From: Staphylococcus lugdunensis
GTDB lineage: Bacteria; Bacillota; Bacilli; Staphylococcales; Staphylococcaceae
Assembly (NCBI RefSeq): GCF_002901705.1
Contig: NZ_PPPV01000012.1
Span: 725,797-789,796, forward strand
Direction: 5' to 3'
Length of the DNA: 64,000 bases
Shown here: positions 53,691 through 63,873 of the stretch, piece by piece
How positions within the stretch are numbered: position 1 is the stretch's first letter
Layout of the letters: each line of letters begins with the position of its first letter
The notes under the pieces: generated by a model
Database searches by the model: none
Told to the model about the DNA's origin: nothing
Seen by the model: only the letters and a program-made list of their open reading frames with translations
Made by a program: the position numbers and the translations under genes

Positions 53691-54836
53691 TTATACTTCA
53701 ACACTTAATTTAGGCACAAATGTTTCAAAATGAATCTGACTTTCATTTACACCCATTTCTCTTAACATACTAATCATTGATTGTAAAAATTTAGTACCTC
53801 CACAAACATATACTGCAGTTTGTTCATCAATATGTTGTACTAAATCAGCTTGTTTTAAATATCCTTGCACTGAGCGATCATATAATTCATAGCTTGCATC
53901 TGTAGCATTATCACTATACTGAGATAATATATTAACAAATGGCGTATCATCAGTATCTGCAGTTACTTGAATAAAATGTGATTGTTTATCATTATCGATT
54001 ACTTGTTTAAACATTGGAACGAGCGGTGTTACACCAATACCTGCACCTAAAAACAAATGTTTGTCTCTGTTATTATCTACTTTAAATGGTCCCACCGGCG
54101 CGGAGAGATTAATATCGTCCCCTTCATGCAGTTCATCATGCAAAATAGTAGACACTTCACCTTCATGGTGGGTAGAAACATCTCTTTTAACTGCAAAGGT
54201 TAAATGCTGTGGTGTTCCAGCTACAATTGAATAATGACGTTTAGCTCGGTAAGGCATTTTATCACTTGAGACATCGACCGTAATATATTCACCAGGTTCA
54301 AAGCGACTTAAATCATATTGCGATGATTCAACAGTAAATGCTTTAATATCGGAAGATAATTCTTCAATTTTAACAATTTTAAATGGTTGAAAGCCTTCCC
54401 ATAACATATGACTGTATATCTCTTGCTCTACATCAATAAATACTTGTGCTATTTCTCGATAAGCATTTTTCCATGTTTGTATGATTGGACTACTATCATC
54501 AAGTCCGACAACATCTTTAATAGCAGCAATTAAATTTTCTCCTACAATATCATATCCTGCTGGTGGTACTTGTAAAGCACAATGTTTATAAGCAATTTCT
54601 TTTACCACTGGCATAATCCGTTCTAAATGTTCTATATTAATAGCTGCTGCTAATACACTTTGTGCTAACGCTGTGGATTGAAATCCTTTTTGTTGATTGG
54701 TTTGGTTAAACATATTTTTTAACTCTGGATGTTGCTTAAACATTCTGTTATAAAAGTTTGATGTAATTTCTGTTCCTTTTTCTTGCAATACGGGTACTGT
54801 TTGTTGAACAATATCCATTTCTTTCTCAGTTAACAT
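53691..54836 (-). CDS. hmp: Flavohemoprotein (nitric oxide dioxygenase)
   Basis: 381 residues; oxidises NO to nitrate with O2 and NADPH/NADH, protecting against nitrosative stress. Globin domain: B10 Tyr29, E7 Gln53, proximal His85 (AYKHCALQV). FAD domain: RAKRHYSIVAG. NAD domain: LGAGIGVTPLVPMF and the C-terminal CGGTKFLQSM. All catalytic residues are present. It lies between folD and the Ig-like gene, a place where S. aureus, as I recall, has no hmp (its copy lies elsewhere), so this may be an extra or relocated gene. It starts at ATG 54836. Confidence 0.95.
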   Translation of the reverse strand: MLTEKEMDIVQQTVPVLQEKGTEITSNFYNRMFKQHPELKNMFNQTNQQKGFQSTALAQSVLAAAINIEHLERIMPVVKEIAYKHCALQVPPAGYDIVGENLIAAIKDVVGLDDSSPIIQTWKNAYREIAQVFIDVEQEIYSHMLWEGFQPFKIVKIEELSSDIKAFTVESSQYDLSRFEPGEYITVDVSSDKMPYRAKRHYSIVAGTPQHLTFAVKRDVSTHHEGEVSTILHDELHEGDDINLSAPVGPFKVDNNRDKHLFLGAGIGVTPLVPMFKQVIDNDKQSHFIQVTADTDDTPFVNILSQYSDNATDASYELYDRSVQGYLKQADLVQHIDEQTAVYVCGGTKFLQSMISMLREMGVNESQIHFETFVPKLSVEV

Positions 54837-55094
54837 AACTTCAACTCCCTTAATGATACAAACTTATTTCCACTTTTTATTCTAAACCTTAGATTGGACC
54901 TAATTCACTATTATGCAAAATAATTCACAAATTAGTCATTTTACAAAACCTTAATAAATATTTTTCTAGATGTTTATTTAATTTAAATTTTATTTATTGT
55001 ATATTAGGACTATAGTACGATGAATTATAAAAACTAAACGTGTATAGTGAAGATAAATAGATAGACGACTTAATGACTCGGAGGTAAACAAAAT

Positions 55095-55412
55095 ATGAAT
55101 AAACTAATACAGTCACTTTCAGCGCTTGGTGTCTCCGCTACCCTTGTTACCCCAAATTTAAGTGCAGAAGCAACTACTAACCACGCACCCGAATTAAAGG
55201 GAGTAAATGATATAGTTATTGAAAAAGGACAACAATACCATCCTTTGAAAGGTATACGCGCGTATGATAAAGAGGATGGAGATTTAACACATAAAATTCA
55301 AGTTGACGGCCATGTTGACACAACAAAAGCAGGAAAATATAAAGTTAAATATGAAGTCGTTGATTCGGATGGCGCACTTGAAACTTCAACCCGATATATC
55401 GAAGTTAAATAA
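55095..55412 (+). CDS. Small secreted Ig-like protein (DUF5011-type domain)
   Basis: 105 residues. N-terminal hydrophobic stretch LIQSLSALGVSATLVTPN with probable cleavage near SAEA is a signal peptide; the rest is one Ig-like fold of the kind found in cell-wall and chitinase-like proteins (ELKGVNDIVIEKGQQYHPLK, YDKEDGDLTHKIQVDG, AGKYKVKYEVVDSDG). It ends soon after the domain, with no LPXTG anchor. ATG 55095 follows CTCGGAGGTAA. It lies just upstream of qoxA, as in S. aureus. Function unknown. Confidence 0.85.
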   Translation: MNKLIQSLSALGVSATLVTPNLSAEATTNHAPELKGVNDIVIEKGQQYHPLKGIRAYDKEDGDLTHKIQVDGHVDTTKAGKYKVKYEVVDSDGALETSTRYIEVK

Positions 55413-55422
55413 TAGATACATA

Positions 55423-55452
55423 GACAGAGCGTTTTAACTCTGTCTTTTTTAA
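55423..55452 (+). terminator. Terminator after the Ig-like gene
   Basis: AGACAGAG (55423-55430) pairs with CTCTGTCT (55439-55446), loop CGTTTTAA, then TTTTTTAA. The rest of the 55413-55713 gap is AT-rich and should hold the qox promoter; the qoxA ribosome site GGAGGT is at 55701. Confidence 0.85.
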
Positions 55453-55713
55453 TATTCTGGAAACCGCTTAACCCCTACAAATGATAACCGTTCTCAACTA
55501 TTCCCTTGATCTGCTATTCTTCCCGCTAAAATATTAGGTTTCACAGAATGGACACATAATTTTAACAAATCTCGGACTTCCCGCCACAACTCACATTATT
55601 AGTCTTTCCCTACATATAATTTTAATTTTTTTCTTATAGGTACTTGTAAATATTGCGTAATAAACTAAAATTAATGATAAGCCCTACATTTGTAGTATTA
55701 GGAGGTCAAAAAA

Positions 55714-56826
55714 GTGTCAAAATTTAAGTCTTTGCTTCTAATGTTTGGGACACTGGTATTGCTTAGTGGTTGTTCCAATTTAGAAGTTTTTAATGCAAAA
55801 GGGCCAGTAGCAAGTAGTCAGAAGTTCTTGATTATCTACTCAATCGTCTTCATGCTTGTTATTGTTGCTGTTGTACTTACGATGTTCGCCGTTTTTATCT
55901 TTAAGTACAGTTATAATAAAAATGACGAATCTGGTAAGATGCACCACAATGGTTTAATTGAAACTATTTGGTTTGTGGTACCAATCTTAATCGTAACTGC
56001 TTTAGCTATTCCAACAGTTAAAACTTTATACGATTACGAAAAACCACCTCAAAAGGACAAAGATCCTATTACAATCTACGCAGTAAGTGCTGGATATAAA
56101 TGGTTCTTTGCTTATCCAGATCAGAAGGTCGAAACGGTGAATACATTAACTATTCCTAAAGACCGTCCGGTAACATTCAAGCTTCAAGCGATGGATACCA
56201 TGACAAGTTTCTGGATTCCACAATTGGGTGGTCAAAAATATGCCATGACTGGCATGACTATGGATTGGACTTTAACAGCCGATCAATTAGGTACTTTCAG
56301 AGGACGTAACTCTAACTTCAATGGTGAAGGTTTCTCACGTCAAACATTTAAAGTTCACTCTGTAAGTGAAAAAGATTTTGATTCATGGGTTAAAGAAGCA
56401 CACAGTAAGAAAACGTTAGATCAAGATACCTTTGATAAACAACTCTTACCAAGTACTTCTAATAAAGAACTCACATTCAATGGTACACATATGGCATTTG
56501 TTGACCCTGCAGCTGATCCAGAATACATCTTCTATGCTTATAAACGTTTTAATTTCGAGCTAAAAGATCCTAACTTCACAGATGAAAAAGATCTTTACAA
56601 AGATGTAACTGATAAACCAATCAAGCCTGCACGTAAAGTTAAAGTTACAAATGCTAACTATGCACGTCATGGAATGAAACCTATGATTCTTGGCAACGAT
56701 GATCCTTATGAAGGTAAATTTAAGGATGAAGAAAAACACAATCATAAGGAAATGGAAAAAATCTCAAAATCTGCTAAAGACGAAAATGCGTCTAAGCACG
56801 ATGATGATCATGGAGGTGGACATTAA
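55714..56826 (+). CDS. qoxA: Quinol oxidase subunit II (QoxA)
   Basis: 370 residues. Lipoprotein signal with lipobox LLSGC (Cys about 20), two membrane helices (about 38-60 and 82-105) and a periplasmic-side cupredoxin domain lacking the CuA ligands, as expected for a quinol rather than cytochrome c oxidase ([20 protein letters not shown]). The start is GTG 55714. The C-terminus is His/Asp-rich (DDDHGGGH) and overlaps qoxB by one base (TAATG). Confidence 0.95.
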   Translation: MSKFKSLLLMFGTLVLLSGCSNLEVFNAKGPVASSQKFLIIYSIVFMLVIVAVVLTMFAVFIFKYSYNKNDESGKMHHNGLIETIWFVVPILIVTALAIPTVKTLYDYEKPPQKDKDPITIYAVSAGYKWFFAYPDQKVETVNTLTIPKDRPVTFKLQAMDTMTSFWIPQLGGQKYAMTGMTMDWTLTADQLGTFRGRNSNFNGEGFSRQTFKVHSVSEKDFDSWVKEAHSKKTLDQDTFDKQLLPSTSNKELTFNGTHMAFVDPAADPEYIFYAYKRFNFELKDPNFTDEKDLYKDVTDKPIKPARKVKVTNANYARHGMKPMILGNDDPYEGKFKDEEKHNHKEMEKISKSAKDENASKHDDDHGGGH

Positions 56827-58814
56827 TGAATTTTCCATGGGATCAATTACTAGTTAAAGGTAACTGGATGATTACAGCTGCACAAATTGGTGCACCATTC
56901 TTAGTCATCGCTGTTATTGCGGTAATTACTTATTTCAAATTATGGAAATATCTATACACTGAATGGTTCACATCCGTAGACCATAAAAAAATCGGCTTAA
57001 TGTATTTAATCTGTGCAGTATTAATGTTCGTTCGTGGTGGTATTGATGCACTGTTAATTCGTACGCAATTAACTGTACCAGACAACAAGTTCTTAGAATC
57101 AAACCACTATAATGAAATTTTTAGTACACACGGTGTTATCATGATTATCTTTATGGCTATGCCATTTGTGTTCGGTTTATGGAATGTTGTTATTCCATTA
57201 CAAATTGGTGCGCGTGATGTAGCCTTCCCAGTTATGAATAACATTAGTTTCTGGTTATTCTTTGCTGGTATGATTTTATTCAACTTATCATTTATTATTG
57301 GTGGTTCACCAGCTGCTGGTTGGACAAACTATGCACCACTAGCTGGCGAATTCAGTCCTGGTCCAGGTGTAAACTACTATTTGATTGCAATTCAGCTATC
57401 GGGTATTGGTACACTGATGACCGGTATCAACTTCTTCGTTACAATTCTTAGAGCGAAGACGCCAACAATGAAATTTATGCAAATGCCAATGTTCTCAGTG
57501 ACAGCATTTGTTACAACATTAATTATCATTTTGGCATTCCCAGTATTCACTGTTGTATTAGCGTTAATGACAGCTGATAGAATCTTTGGAACACACTTCT
57601 TTACCGTTGCAGACGGCGGTATGCCTATGTTATGGGCAAACTTCTTCTGGGTATGGGGGCACCCTGAAGTATATATCGTTATTTTACCTGCATTTGGTAT
57701 TTACTCTGAAATTATCCCAACATTTGCTCGTAAACGTTTATTCGGACATCAAAGTATGGTTTGGGCAACTGCTGGTATCGCATTCTTGAGTTTCTTAGTT
57801 TGGGTTCACCATTTCTTCACAATGGGTAATGGTGCATTAATCAACTCATTCTTCTCAATCTCAACAATGCTAATTGGTGTACCAACCGGTGTAAAACTAT
57901 TTAACTGGTTATTAACACTATACAAAGGTCGAATTACTTTCGAGTCACCGATGTTATTCTCATTAGCATTTATTCCTAACTTCCTATTAGGTGGGGTTAC
58001 TGGTGTAATGTTAGCGATGGCATCAGCTGACTATCAATATCACAACACTTATTTCTTAGTAGCTCACTTCCACTATACATTGGTTACTGGTGTAGTATTT
58101 GCCTGCTTAGCTGGTTTAATATTCTGGTATCCTAAGATGATGGGTTACAAATTAAATGAAACATTAAACAAATGGTGTTTCTGGTTGTTCATGATTGGAT
58201 TTAACGTTTGTTTCTTACCACAATTCATTCTTGGACTAGATGGTATGCCACGTCGTTTATACACGTATATGCCTTCAGATGGCTGGTTTTTACTAAACTT
58301 CATCTCAACAATCGGTGCCCTATTAATGACAGTAGGTTTCTTATTCCTTGTTGTTAGCATCGTTTATAGCCATATTAAAGCACCTCGTGAAGCAACTGGT
58401 GATAACTGGGATGGTCTTGGTCGTACATTAGAGTGGTCTACTGCTTCAGCTATTCCACCTAAATACAACTTTGCAATCACTCCAGACTGGAATGACTATG
58501 ATACATTTGTTGATATGAAAGAACATGGTCGTCACTACTTAGACAACCATAATTACAAAGACATTCACATGCCTAACAATACACACACTGGTTTCTGGAT
58601 GTGTATTTTCATGACTATCGGTGGTTTCTTCTTAATCTTCGAAACAATCATCCCTGCCCTAATCTGTTTAGTAGGTGTATTTGGTACGATGATTTATCAA
58701 AGTTTCGTTCAAGATCACGGATATCATATTCCAGCTTCTGAAGTTGCTGAAAATGAAGCTCGCTTAAGAGAAGCACGAATTAAAGAAAGGGAGGCTGTAA
58801 GTCATGAGTCATGA
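56826..58814 (+). CDS. qoxB: Quinol oxidase subunit I (QoxB), heme-copper oxidase
   Basis: 662 residues with fifteen or so helices; catalytic subunit that reduces O2 to water while pumping protons. Heme/copper ligands are in [16 protein letters not shown], the active-site [18 protein letters not shown], the HH pair in [10 protein letters not shown] and HFHYTLVTG near the C-terminal third. It lies between qoxA and qoxC with short overlaps, all typical. Confidence 0.97.
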   Translation: MNFPWDQLLVKGNWMITAAQIGAPFLVIAVIAVITYFKLWKYLYTEWFTSVDHKKIGLMYLICAVLMFVRGGIDALLIRTQLTVPDNKFLESNHYNEIFSTHGVIMIIFMAMPFVFGLWNVVIPLQIGARDVAFPVMNNISFWLFFAGMILFNLSFIIGGSPAAGWTNYAPLAGEFSPGPGVNYYLIAIQLSGIGTLMTGINFFVTILRAKTPTMKFMQMPMFSVTAFVTTLIIILAFPVFTVVLALMTADRIFGTHFFTVADGGMPMLWANFFWVWGHPEVYIVILPAFGIYSEIIPTFARKRLFGHQSMVWATAGIAFLSFLVWVHHFFTMGNGALINSFFSISTMLIGVPTGVKLFNWLLTLYKGRITFESPMLFSLAFIPNFLLGGVTGVMLAMASADYQYHNTYFLVAHFHYTLVTGVVFACLAGLIFWYPKMMGYKLNETLNKWCFWLFMIGFNVCFLPQFILGLDGMPRRLYTYMPSDGWFLLNFISTIGALLMTVGFLFLVVSIVYSHIKAPREATGDNWDGLGRTLEWSTASAIPPKYNFAITPDWNDYDTFVDMKEHGRHYLDNHNYKDIHMPNNTHTGFWMCIFMTIGGFFLIFETIIPALICLVGVFGTMIYQSFVQDHGYHIPASEVAENEARLREARIKEREAVSHES

Positions 58815-59409
58815 TGTAAAAACTATTGATGCACGTACGCATGAAGGTGAACTAAATAAACTTGGCTTTTGGATTTTCCTTACAGCCGAATTTGCCTTAT
58901 TTGGTACACTATTTGCAACGTTATTAACGTTACAACATGGTGGCGATTATGCAGGTAAATTGACAACTGATTTATTCGAGTTAAAACTCGTATTGATTAT
59001 GACATTTGCCTTGTTATTAAGTTCTTACACATGTGGTATTGCAATTTACTATATGCGTAAAGAAAAGCAAAACTTAATGATGTTATGGATGATTATTACA
59101 CTTGCATTAGGCCTTGTATTCGTTGGATTTGAAATATACGAATTCGCGCACTATGCTAGCGAAGGTGTAAATCCAACAATCGGTTCGTTCTGGTCAAGTT
59201 TCTTCATCCTCTTAGGTACTCATGGTGCCCACGTTTCGTTAGGTATTGTTTGGATCATTTGCTTATTAATCCAAGTAGCAACTCGTGGATTGAATAAATA
59301 CAATGCTCCTAAGTTATTCATTGTAAGTTTATACTGGCACTTCTTAGATGTTGTTTGGATCTTCATCTTCACTGCCGTATATATGATAGGGATGGTGTAT
59401 AGCGGATGA
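58804..59409 (+). CDS. qoxC: Quinol oxidase subunit III (QoxC)
   Basis: 201 residues, five helices, COX3 family ([51 protein letters not shown]). It starts at ATG 58804 after AAGGGAGG inside the qoxB end (11-base overlap), and overlaps qoxD by four bases (ATGA). Confidence 0.96.
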   Translation: MSHDVKTIDARTHEGELNKLGFWIFLTAEFALFGTLFATLLTLQHGGDYAGKLTTDLFELKLVLIMTFALLLSSYTCGIAIYYMRKEKQNLMMLWMIITLALGLVFVGFEIYEFAHYASEGVNPTIGSFWSSFFILLGTHGAHVSLGIVWIICLLIQVATRGLNKYNAPKLFIVSLYWHFLDVVWIFIFTAVYMIGMVYSG

Positions 59410-59696
59410 ATACAATCGTAAAACATACAATCGGATTTATTGCTTCTATCGTATTAACGCTTTTAGCAGTGTTTGTAACTCTATACACAACATTGACTTT
59501 CCATGCTAAAGTTACAATCATCTTTGGATTTGCATTTATCCAAGCTGCCCTTCAATTATTAATGTTTATGCATTTAACTGAAGGTAAAGATGGACAAGTT
59601 CAATCATTCAAAGTTATTTTTGCCATTATCATCACCCTTGTTACTGTTATCGGTACGTACTGGGTAATGCAAGGTGGACACTCACACCACTTATAA
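59406..59696 (+). CDS. qoxD: Quinol oxidase subunit IV (QoxD)
   Basis: 96 residues, three helices, typical of the small CyoD/QoxD family ([20 protein letters not shown] around 54). It stabilises the aa3/bo3-type oxidase complex. Last gene of qoxABCD, followed by a strong terminator. Confidence 0.95.
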   Translation: MNTIVKHTIGFIASIVLTLLAVFVTLYTTLTFHAKVTIIFGFAFIQAALQLLMFMHLTEGKDGQVQSFKVIFAIIITLVTVIGTYWVMQGGHSHHL

Positions 59697-59723
59697 TGCG
59701 CTACTAACTTATGAATGTAAGTG

Positions 59724-59766
59724 AAAACCAGCTATCAAAGTAAAATCTTTGATAGCTGGTTTTTTG
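59724..59766 (+). terminator. Terminator of qoxABCD
   Basis: Perfect 17-bp stem AAAACCAGCTATCAAAG (59724-59740) with CTTTGATAGCTGGTTTT (59747-59763) and a T-run at the end. Confidence 0.92.
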
Positions 59767-59824
59767 TTTGCATTTATTTTTTAAGGTAAACTAAGACTAA
59801 AAATGACATAAGGAGAAGATAATA

Positions 59825-60733
59825 ATGACTTTCCCTATTATTATTGATACGGACCCTGGTATTGATGATGCAGCAGCAATTAGTATTGCTTTAAATCATC
59901 CCTACATAGACGTAAAAATGATTTCAACCGTGAATGGTAATGTCGACATTGAGAATACAACACGTAATGCGCTTAAATTAAAATCCTTTTTTAATAGTAA
60001 CGTACCCGTACATCGTGGTGCTGCTCATCCATTAATTAATGATTTATATGACGCACGAGAAGTCCATGGTGAATCAGGTATGGCAGGGTATGATTTCCCT
60101 CCAATAACCACTGCTGATTTAGCTTCTACTAAAGCTGTAGAAGCTATAAAAGATGTACTTATAGAAAGTATAGAACCCGTGATCATTATTGCTTTAGGAC
60201 CACTAACAAATATCGCTTTATTATTAGCAACCTACCCAGAAACCGCACACTATATTAAGGAAATTATTTTTATGGGTGGTAGTCTAGGTCGAGGAAATGT
60301 AACTCCCCTAGTTGAATTTAATATGTATTGTGACCCAGAAGCAGCCAATATTGTAGTAAACTCTGGTGTCCCGTTAACGATGGTCGGATTGGATTTAGCA
60401 AGACAATCTCCCTTGCCCCATTCAGTAGTTAAACAGCTAAAACAAATAAATCAAACTGGAACAATGCTCTATCATTTATTTCAGCATTATCGCACTGAAA
60501 ACATTGAACACGGTTTAAATGTCTATGATGTCTTTACAATTCTATATCTTTTAAATCCCAATCAATATCTTACTGTATCAGCAAGACTACAAATTGAGCT
60601 CAATGGTAAATATACAAAGGGTGCTACAGTAGTTGATATTAAGTCTAACAATCCGAATTGTACGGTCGTAACATCATCACAATCTAATCAGTATTTAGAA
60701 AGTTTCTTGTCTTCATTAGCATATTGTAAATAA
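59825..60733 (+). CDS. Inosine-uridine preferring nucleoside hydrolase family protein
   Basis: 302 residues. The N-terminal Ca2+/ribose-binding DTDPGIDDAAAI (D8, D10, D14, D15), then IIALGPLTNIALLLATYPE (about 120-140), FMGGSLGRGNVTPLVEFNMYCDPEAA (catalytic region) and YDVFTILYLLNP (conserved Asp, about 237) match the IunH/RihC family, which splits ribonucleosides into base and ribose for salvage. The exact substrate is unknown. ATG 59825 follows AAGGAG. It lies between qoxD and fmtA, where S. aureus as I recall has no gene, so possible insertion or lineage-specific retention. Confidence 0.92.
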   Translation: MTFPIIIDTDPGIDDAAAISIALNHPYIDVKMISTVNGNVDIENTTRNALKLKSFFNSNVPVHRGAAHPLINDLYDAREVHGESGMAGYDFPPITTADLASTKAVEAIKDVLIESIEPVIIIALGPLTNIALLLATYPETAHYIKEIIFMGGSLGRGNVTPLVEFNMYCDPEAANIVVNSGVPLTMVGLDLARQSPLPHSVVKQLKQINQTGTMLYHLFQHYRTENIEHGLNVYDVFTILYLLNPNQYLTVSARLQIELNGKYTKGATVVDIKSNNPNCTVVTSSQSNQYLESFLSSLAYCK

Positions 60734-60773
60734 GCATAACAATCAGTCTGAGACATTCATGTAACGATTTAAA

Positions 60774-60814
60774 ATGACATTATGAAAAGCCCTATATGCT
60801 TTTCATAATGTCAT
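60774..60814. terminator. Perfect hairpin after the nucleoside hydrolase gene
   Basis: 17-bp perfect stem (60774-60790 with 60798-60814), loop CCTATAT. No strong T-run, but about 40 bases past the stop, so probably a terminator or 3'-end stabiliser. Confidence 0.65.
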
Positions 60815-60819
60815 TAATG

Positions 60820-60965
60820 TGGTCAGAGATATCATTTGTAGGCTATTAAGACTGAAGTTTCTATTTGGTAACTTATGTAGAGGCAGGTTATTGTTTTTAT
60901 ACATAAGTCCTCTCATTTAGAGAAATTTATTAAATAATGTGAAAGGTTCTTATTTTTTAAAAATC
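60820..60965 (-). mobile_element. Second, more decayed IS1182-type end
   Basis: Read on minus: the words AGAAACTTCAGTCTTAATAG, CCTACAAATGATATCTCTGA match, with changes, GAAACTTCAATACTTATTCC, TACAAATGATATTTCTCGAT of the relic at 28.5-28.7 kb. Beyond it AAATTTATTAAATAATGTG and TCCTCTCATTTAGAGAAATT resemble the terminal region. The reading frame is lost. An old insertion scar downstream of the nucleoside hydrolase. Confidence 0.6.
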
Positions 60966-60984
60966 ATTTTAGTGTAAATTCATA

Positions 60985-61085
60985 TATAAACGCGCAGTAT
61001 TGAATATAAAAGAAGTACAAAGACGATTTTTAATGTCAAATCATCTTTGTGCTATTACTTTGAGATTGATGTCCCAGCCTGGTTA
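60985..61085 (+). repeat. Family B repeat (short) before the end of fmtA
   Basis: GTATTGAATATAAAAGAAG, stem ACAAAGACGATTT..AATCATCTTTGTG (61017-61053 or so), then ATTACTTTGAGATTGATGTC and CCAGCCTGG. It has the same flanks as other family B units. It probably ends fmtA. Confidence 0.7.
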
Positions 61086-61088
61086 TTT

Positions 61089-62303
61089 TTAATAGAACTT
61101 TTTACCATATACATTAATATCATAGTTTTGTTTTAAGATATTTTGGAATATATGCGTAATTTTATATTCGTTATTAGTAGTATTGGAGAGTATCTTGTTT
61201 GTCCCTAAAACCACTGTATATTTGCCATTAGAAAAACCAGTAAAATTTTGACCATTAAACATACCACTGACTCTATTATATTTAGGGAACGTATAAAAGC
61301 CATAGCGATAATTAGTTGGATAGCGTTTGGTACCAAATTCATGAATGAACGGATTAGTTACTGATTGATCAAAAATTTTATTATTAATTAATTTTTCTAG
61401 TAAAACACCCATATCTTTAGTCGTCATGAATAAATTACCGGCACCATAATATTCTTGTAGTGTATTCGGCTTGGCACTTATTAAATTATTATTTTTGTAA
61501 TAGTAGCCTATCGCCATATGTTGTTGAAATGGCTTTTCATTGAAAAATGCTGAGTTATTAAGTTTTAATGGTTTACCTAAGCGTTCATAATAATTTTGCG
61601 CGTATGGTTTGTGTGTTACCTCTTCTATAACTTTAGCTAACACAAGATAATTGCCGTCATTATATAAATGTTTATGATAGCCATTAGGGTCCATACCTTT
61701 TTCTTGTATAGCATGCACAGCATCATCCAAAGTTTCATAAGACGGAGATGCTTGGAATTTATATAATCCACTTTTATGTAGTTCTAAATCTTTTAACGTT
61801 ATCTTTTTTGATGTTTTAAACCAAGGTAAATATTTAGACACTGGTGCATTAATATTAATTTTATGCTCAAGTTCAAGTTGTTTAAGCATTAAACCAGTGG
61901 TGAATTTTTGAGCCGAACCTATCAAATACATTGTATTAGGTGAACTTTTGATCTTATGTTCAAAATCTTGATAACCATAGCCTTTGTTCATAACTAATTT
62001 ACCATCTTTAAAAACCGCAATTGTTCCATTAAATTTTTGCTTTTTAAGATATTTATTTATTTCTTGATATTGCTTGCCTTTAGCTTCTATTGTCTTTAAA
62101 TTGGCAACATCTTTTACACTTTTATTTCTTTTTGCTATGTAATCCTCATTCGAGTCGGCACTATCTTCTTTATTCGTTGATATCTTTATTTGAGATTTAT
62201 TGCCCGTGTCATCATTCCACATTTGATGAAATGAAAATACTAAAATTCCTAGCAATACAAATGGTATAACAATAATGCCTATTAACTTTTTATTTATATT
62301 CAT
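61089..62303 (-). CDS. fmtA: FmtA-like serine esterase / penicillin-recognising protein
   Basis: 404 residues. A single N-terminal membrane anchor (about 8-27) and a linker are followed by a beta-lactamase/DD-peptidase-like domain with SAQK at 130-133 (SXXK nucleophile), YND in LYNDGNYLVLAK (SXN-like Tyr) and FNGQNFTGFSNG near the end. S. aureus FmtA is a D-Ala esterase acting on teichoic acids and affects methicillin resistance. The motifs are kept; identity to S. aureus FmtA looks only moderate from memory. It starts at ATG 62303 and diverges from lcpB. Confidence 0.88.
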   Translation of the reverse strand: MNINKKLIGIIVIPFVLLGILVFSFHQMWNDDTGNKSQIKISTNKEDSADSNEDYIAKRNKSVKDVANLKTIEAKGKQYQEINKYLKKQKFNGTIAVFKDGKLVMNKGYGYQDFEHKIKSSPNTMYLIGSAQKFTTGLMLKQLELEHKININAPVSKYLPWFKTSKKITLKDLELHKSGLYKFQASPSYETLDDAVHAIQEKGMDPNGYHKHLYNDGNYLVLAKVIEEVTHKPYAQNYYERLGKPLKLNNSAFFNEKPFQQHMAIGYYYKNNNLISAKPNTLQEYYGAGNLFMTTKDMGVLLEKLINNKIFDQSVTNPFIHEFGTKRYPTNYRYGFYTFPKYNRVSGMFNGQNFTGFSNGKYTVVLGTNKILSNTTNNEYKITHIFQNILKQNYDINVYGKKFY

Positions 62304-62650
62304 GCGCTTTGGTCCTCACAAAAATTTTCTTGTTTACACATCGTGTAATACATTTAGTTGCAATTCGTTAGTTAACTTTTTTATATTATAAGTTATTTAT
62401 TCAGCGATTGCACTAAGTTTATCTTATGCCATTCTACTAAAAATTCATCCTACTAAGGTCGTAGGATGTCTGATATAACAGTTTTGTTATACGGTTGACT
62501 ATTTAGTTTTCATCGGAAATATTGTTTTAACTTTGTAAAAACTTTGTTAAGATAAGTATTGTAATTTAGTCTATAAAGTTATAAAATTGAGGGCTATAAT
62601 GACAATTTAAAGTGGTCATCCACTATTTTTAATTCGTAGGAGCACAATAT
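62304..62650. other. Divergent control region between fmtA and lcpB
   Basis: 347 bases without a gene. An 8-bp perfect inverted repeat CATCCTAC/GTAGGATG (62446-62453 with 62461-62468, loop TAAGGTC) stands out in otherwise AT-rich sequence and may be an operator or a leader stem. The lcpB ribosome site is TAGGAGCA near 62637. Confidence 0.5.
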
Positions 62651-63853
62651 ATGAACAAAATCCTGAAATACTTTATGATATTATTAACTTTCGCTTTAAT
62701 TGCTGTGCCTGCAATTTTCGCTTACCAACTATTTAAAAGTTCTGAAAGTGCATTTCAAACATCGTATAGTAAAAATGATGCACAACGTCAATCTAACTTA
62801 CGTGAAGGAAAAGTTGACCCATCTAAAGATGCAGTTTCAATTCTATTCTTAGGTATAGACGATAATGACAGTAGACGTAAAAACGGTCAGTCAACTGAAC
62901 ATTCACGTACTGATGCAATGATCCTATCAACATTTAGCCCTAAGAAAGAACAAATTAGATTGCTAAGTATTCCACGTGATACAATCAGTTACATACCAAA
63001 AGTAGGCTATTATGATAAAATCACACACGCGCATGCTTATGGTGGCCCTATAGCTGCAATGGATTCTGTAGAAGCAACTTTAAATGTACCAGTAGATTTT
63101 TATGTGCGCATAAATATGGAAGCCTTTGTACAAGCAGTGGATGAACTTGGTGGAATCTATTATGATGTACCCTATAATTTAAGTGAACCGAACAAAGAAG
63201 ATTCAGGTAAAATAAAAATTAAAAAAGGTTATCAAAAATTAAACGGTGATCAAGCACTAGCCGTTGCCAGAACACGTCATCATGATTCAGACTTAAAACG
63301 TGGTGAGCGTCAAATGGAATTAATAAAATTACTATTTAAAAAAGCCAAAGAAATGGATTCTTACGATAAATTAGACAACCTCATAGAGATTGCTGGCAAA
63401 AATGCCAAACATAATTTAACTACAAAACAAATTGAGGCTTTAGCATCACGATACCTTTCTGATGATGTTGATTTTAAAACTTCGCAACTTAAAGGTAGCG
63501 ATGACTATCTAAATGGAATTTATTATTACAATCCTAGTGTGAAAAGCATTCAAAAATATTCAAATATTTTGCGTTCTGACTTAGGTCTATCTAAAATTAC
63601 AGATAAAGATGATTTCTTAGACGAACGCGTAATCAAACACTATGGTTCTCTCGTTCCATTAACCGAATTAGAAGAAAGCTTATTGCGTAAAAATCAAAAA
63701 GACAGCACAGCTTCAAATGATGATAAGGAGTCATCGAACCAAGATAATTCAGCTAATCAAACTAACAATCAACAAAATGGAAATACTGGTAACACTCAAT
63801 ACAACAATGATGTGAATAATCAAAGTCAAACTAATTCAGCACAAACGTATTAA
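62651..63853 (+). CDS. lcpB: LytR-CpsA-Psr (LCP) family cell-wall ligase, probable LcpB
   Basis: 400 residues. An N-terminal membrane anchor (about 7-25) is followed by the LCP catalytic domain, which attaches teichoic acids or capsule to peptidoglycan. Conserved Asp/Arg blocks: ILFLGIDDNDSRR, HSRTDAMILSTFSPKKEQIR, LLSIPRDTISYIP (Arg), YDKITHAHAYGG and ALAVARTRHHDSDLKRGERQ. A low-complexity Asn/Gln/Ser-rich tail (about 350-400) is wall-exposed. The position beside fmtA matches LcpB of S. aureus. Confidence 0.9.
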   Translation: MNKILKYFMILLTFALIAVPAIFAYQLFKSSESAFQTSYSKNDAQRQSNLREGKVDPSKDAVSILFLGIDDNDSRRKNGQSTEHSRTDAMILSTFSPKKEQIRLLSIPRDTISYIPKVGYYDKITHAHAYGGPIAAMDSVEATLNVPVDFYVRINMEAFVQAVDELGGIYYDVPYNLSEPNKEDSGKIKIKKGYQKLNGDQALAVARTRHHDSDLKRGERQMELIKLLFKKAKEMDSYDKLDNLIEIAGKNAKHNLTTKQIEALASRYLSDDVDFKTSQLKGSDDYLNGIYYYNPSVKSIQKYSNILRSDLGLSKITDKDDFLDERVIKHYGSLVPLTELEESLLRKNQKDSTASNDDKESSNQDNSANQTNNQQNGNTGNTQYNNDVNNQSQTNSAQTY

Positions 63854-63873
63854 TATGGAGAGGAGTTCATTAA

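Noticed and set aside
54905-54930. Rex-like site upstream of hmp (minus strand TTGTGAATTATTTTGCATAA)
   Set aside because: Only the first half matches TTGTGAA; the second half is poor. Not listed as a site, though worth a look if Rex or SrrA data exist.
55455-55480. Catabolite-responsive (cre) like sequence before qoxA
   Set aside because: The GGAAACCGCTTAAC word has an extra base compared with the cre consensus.
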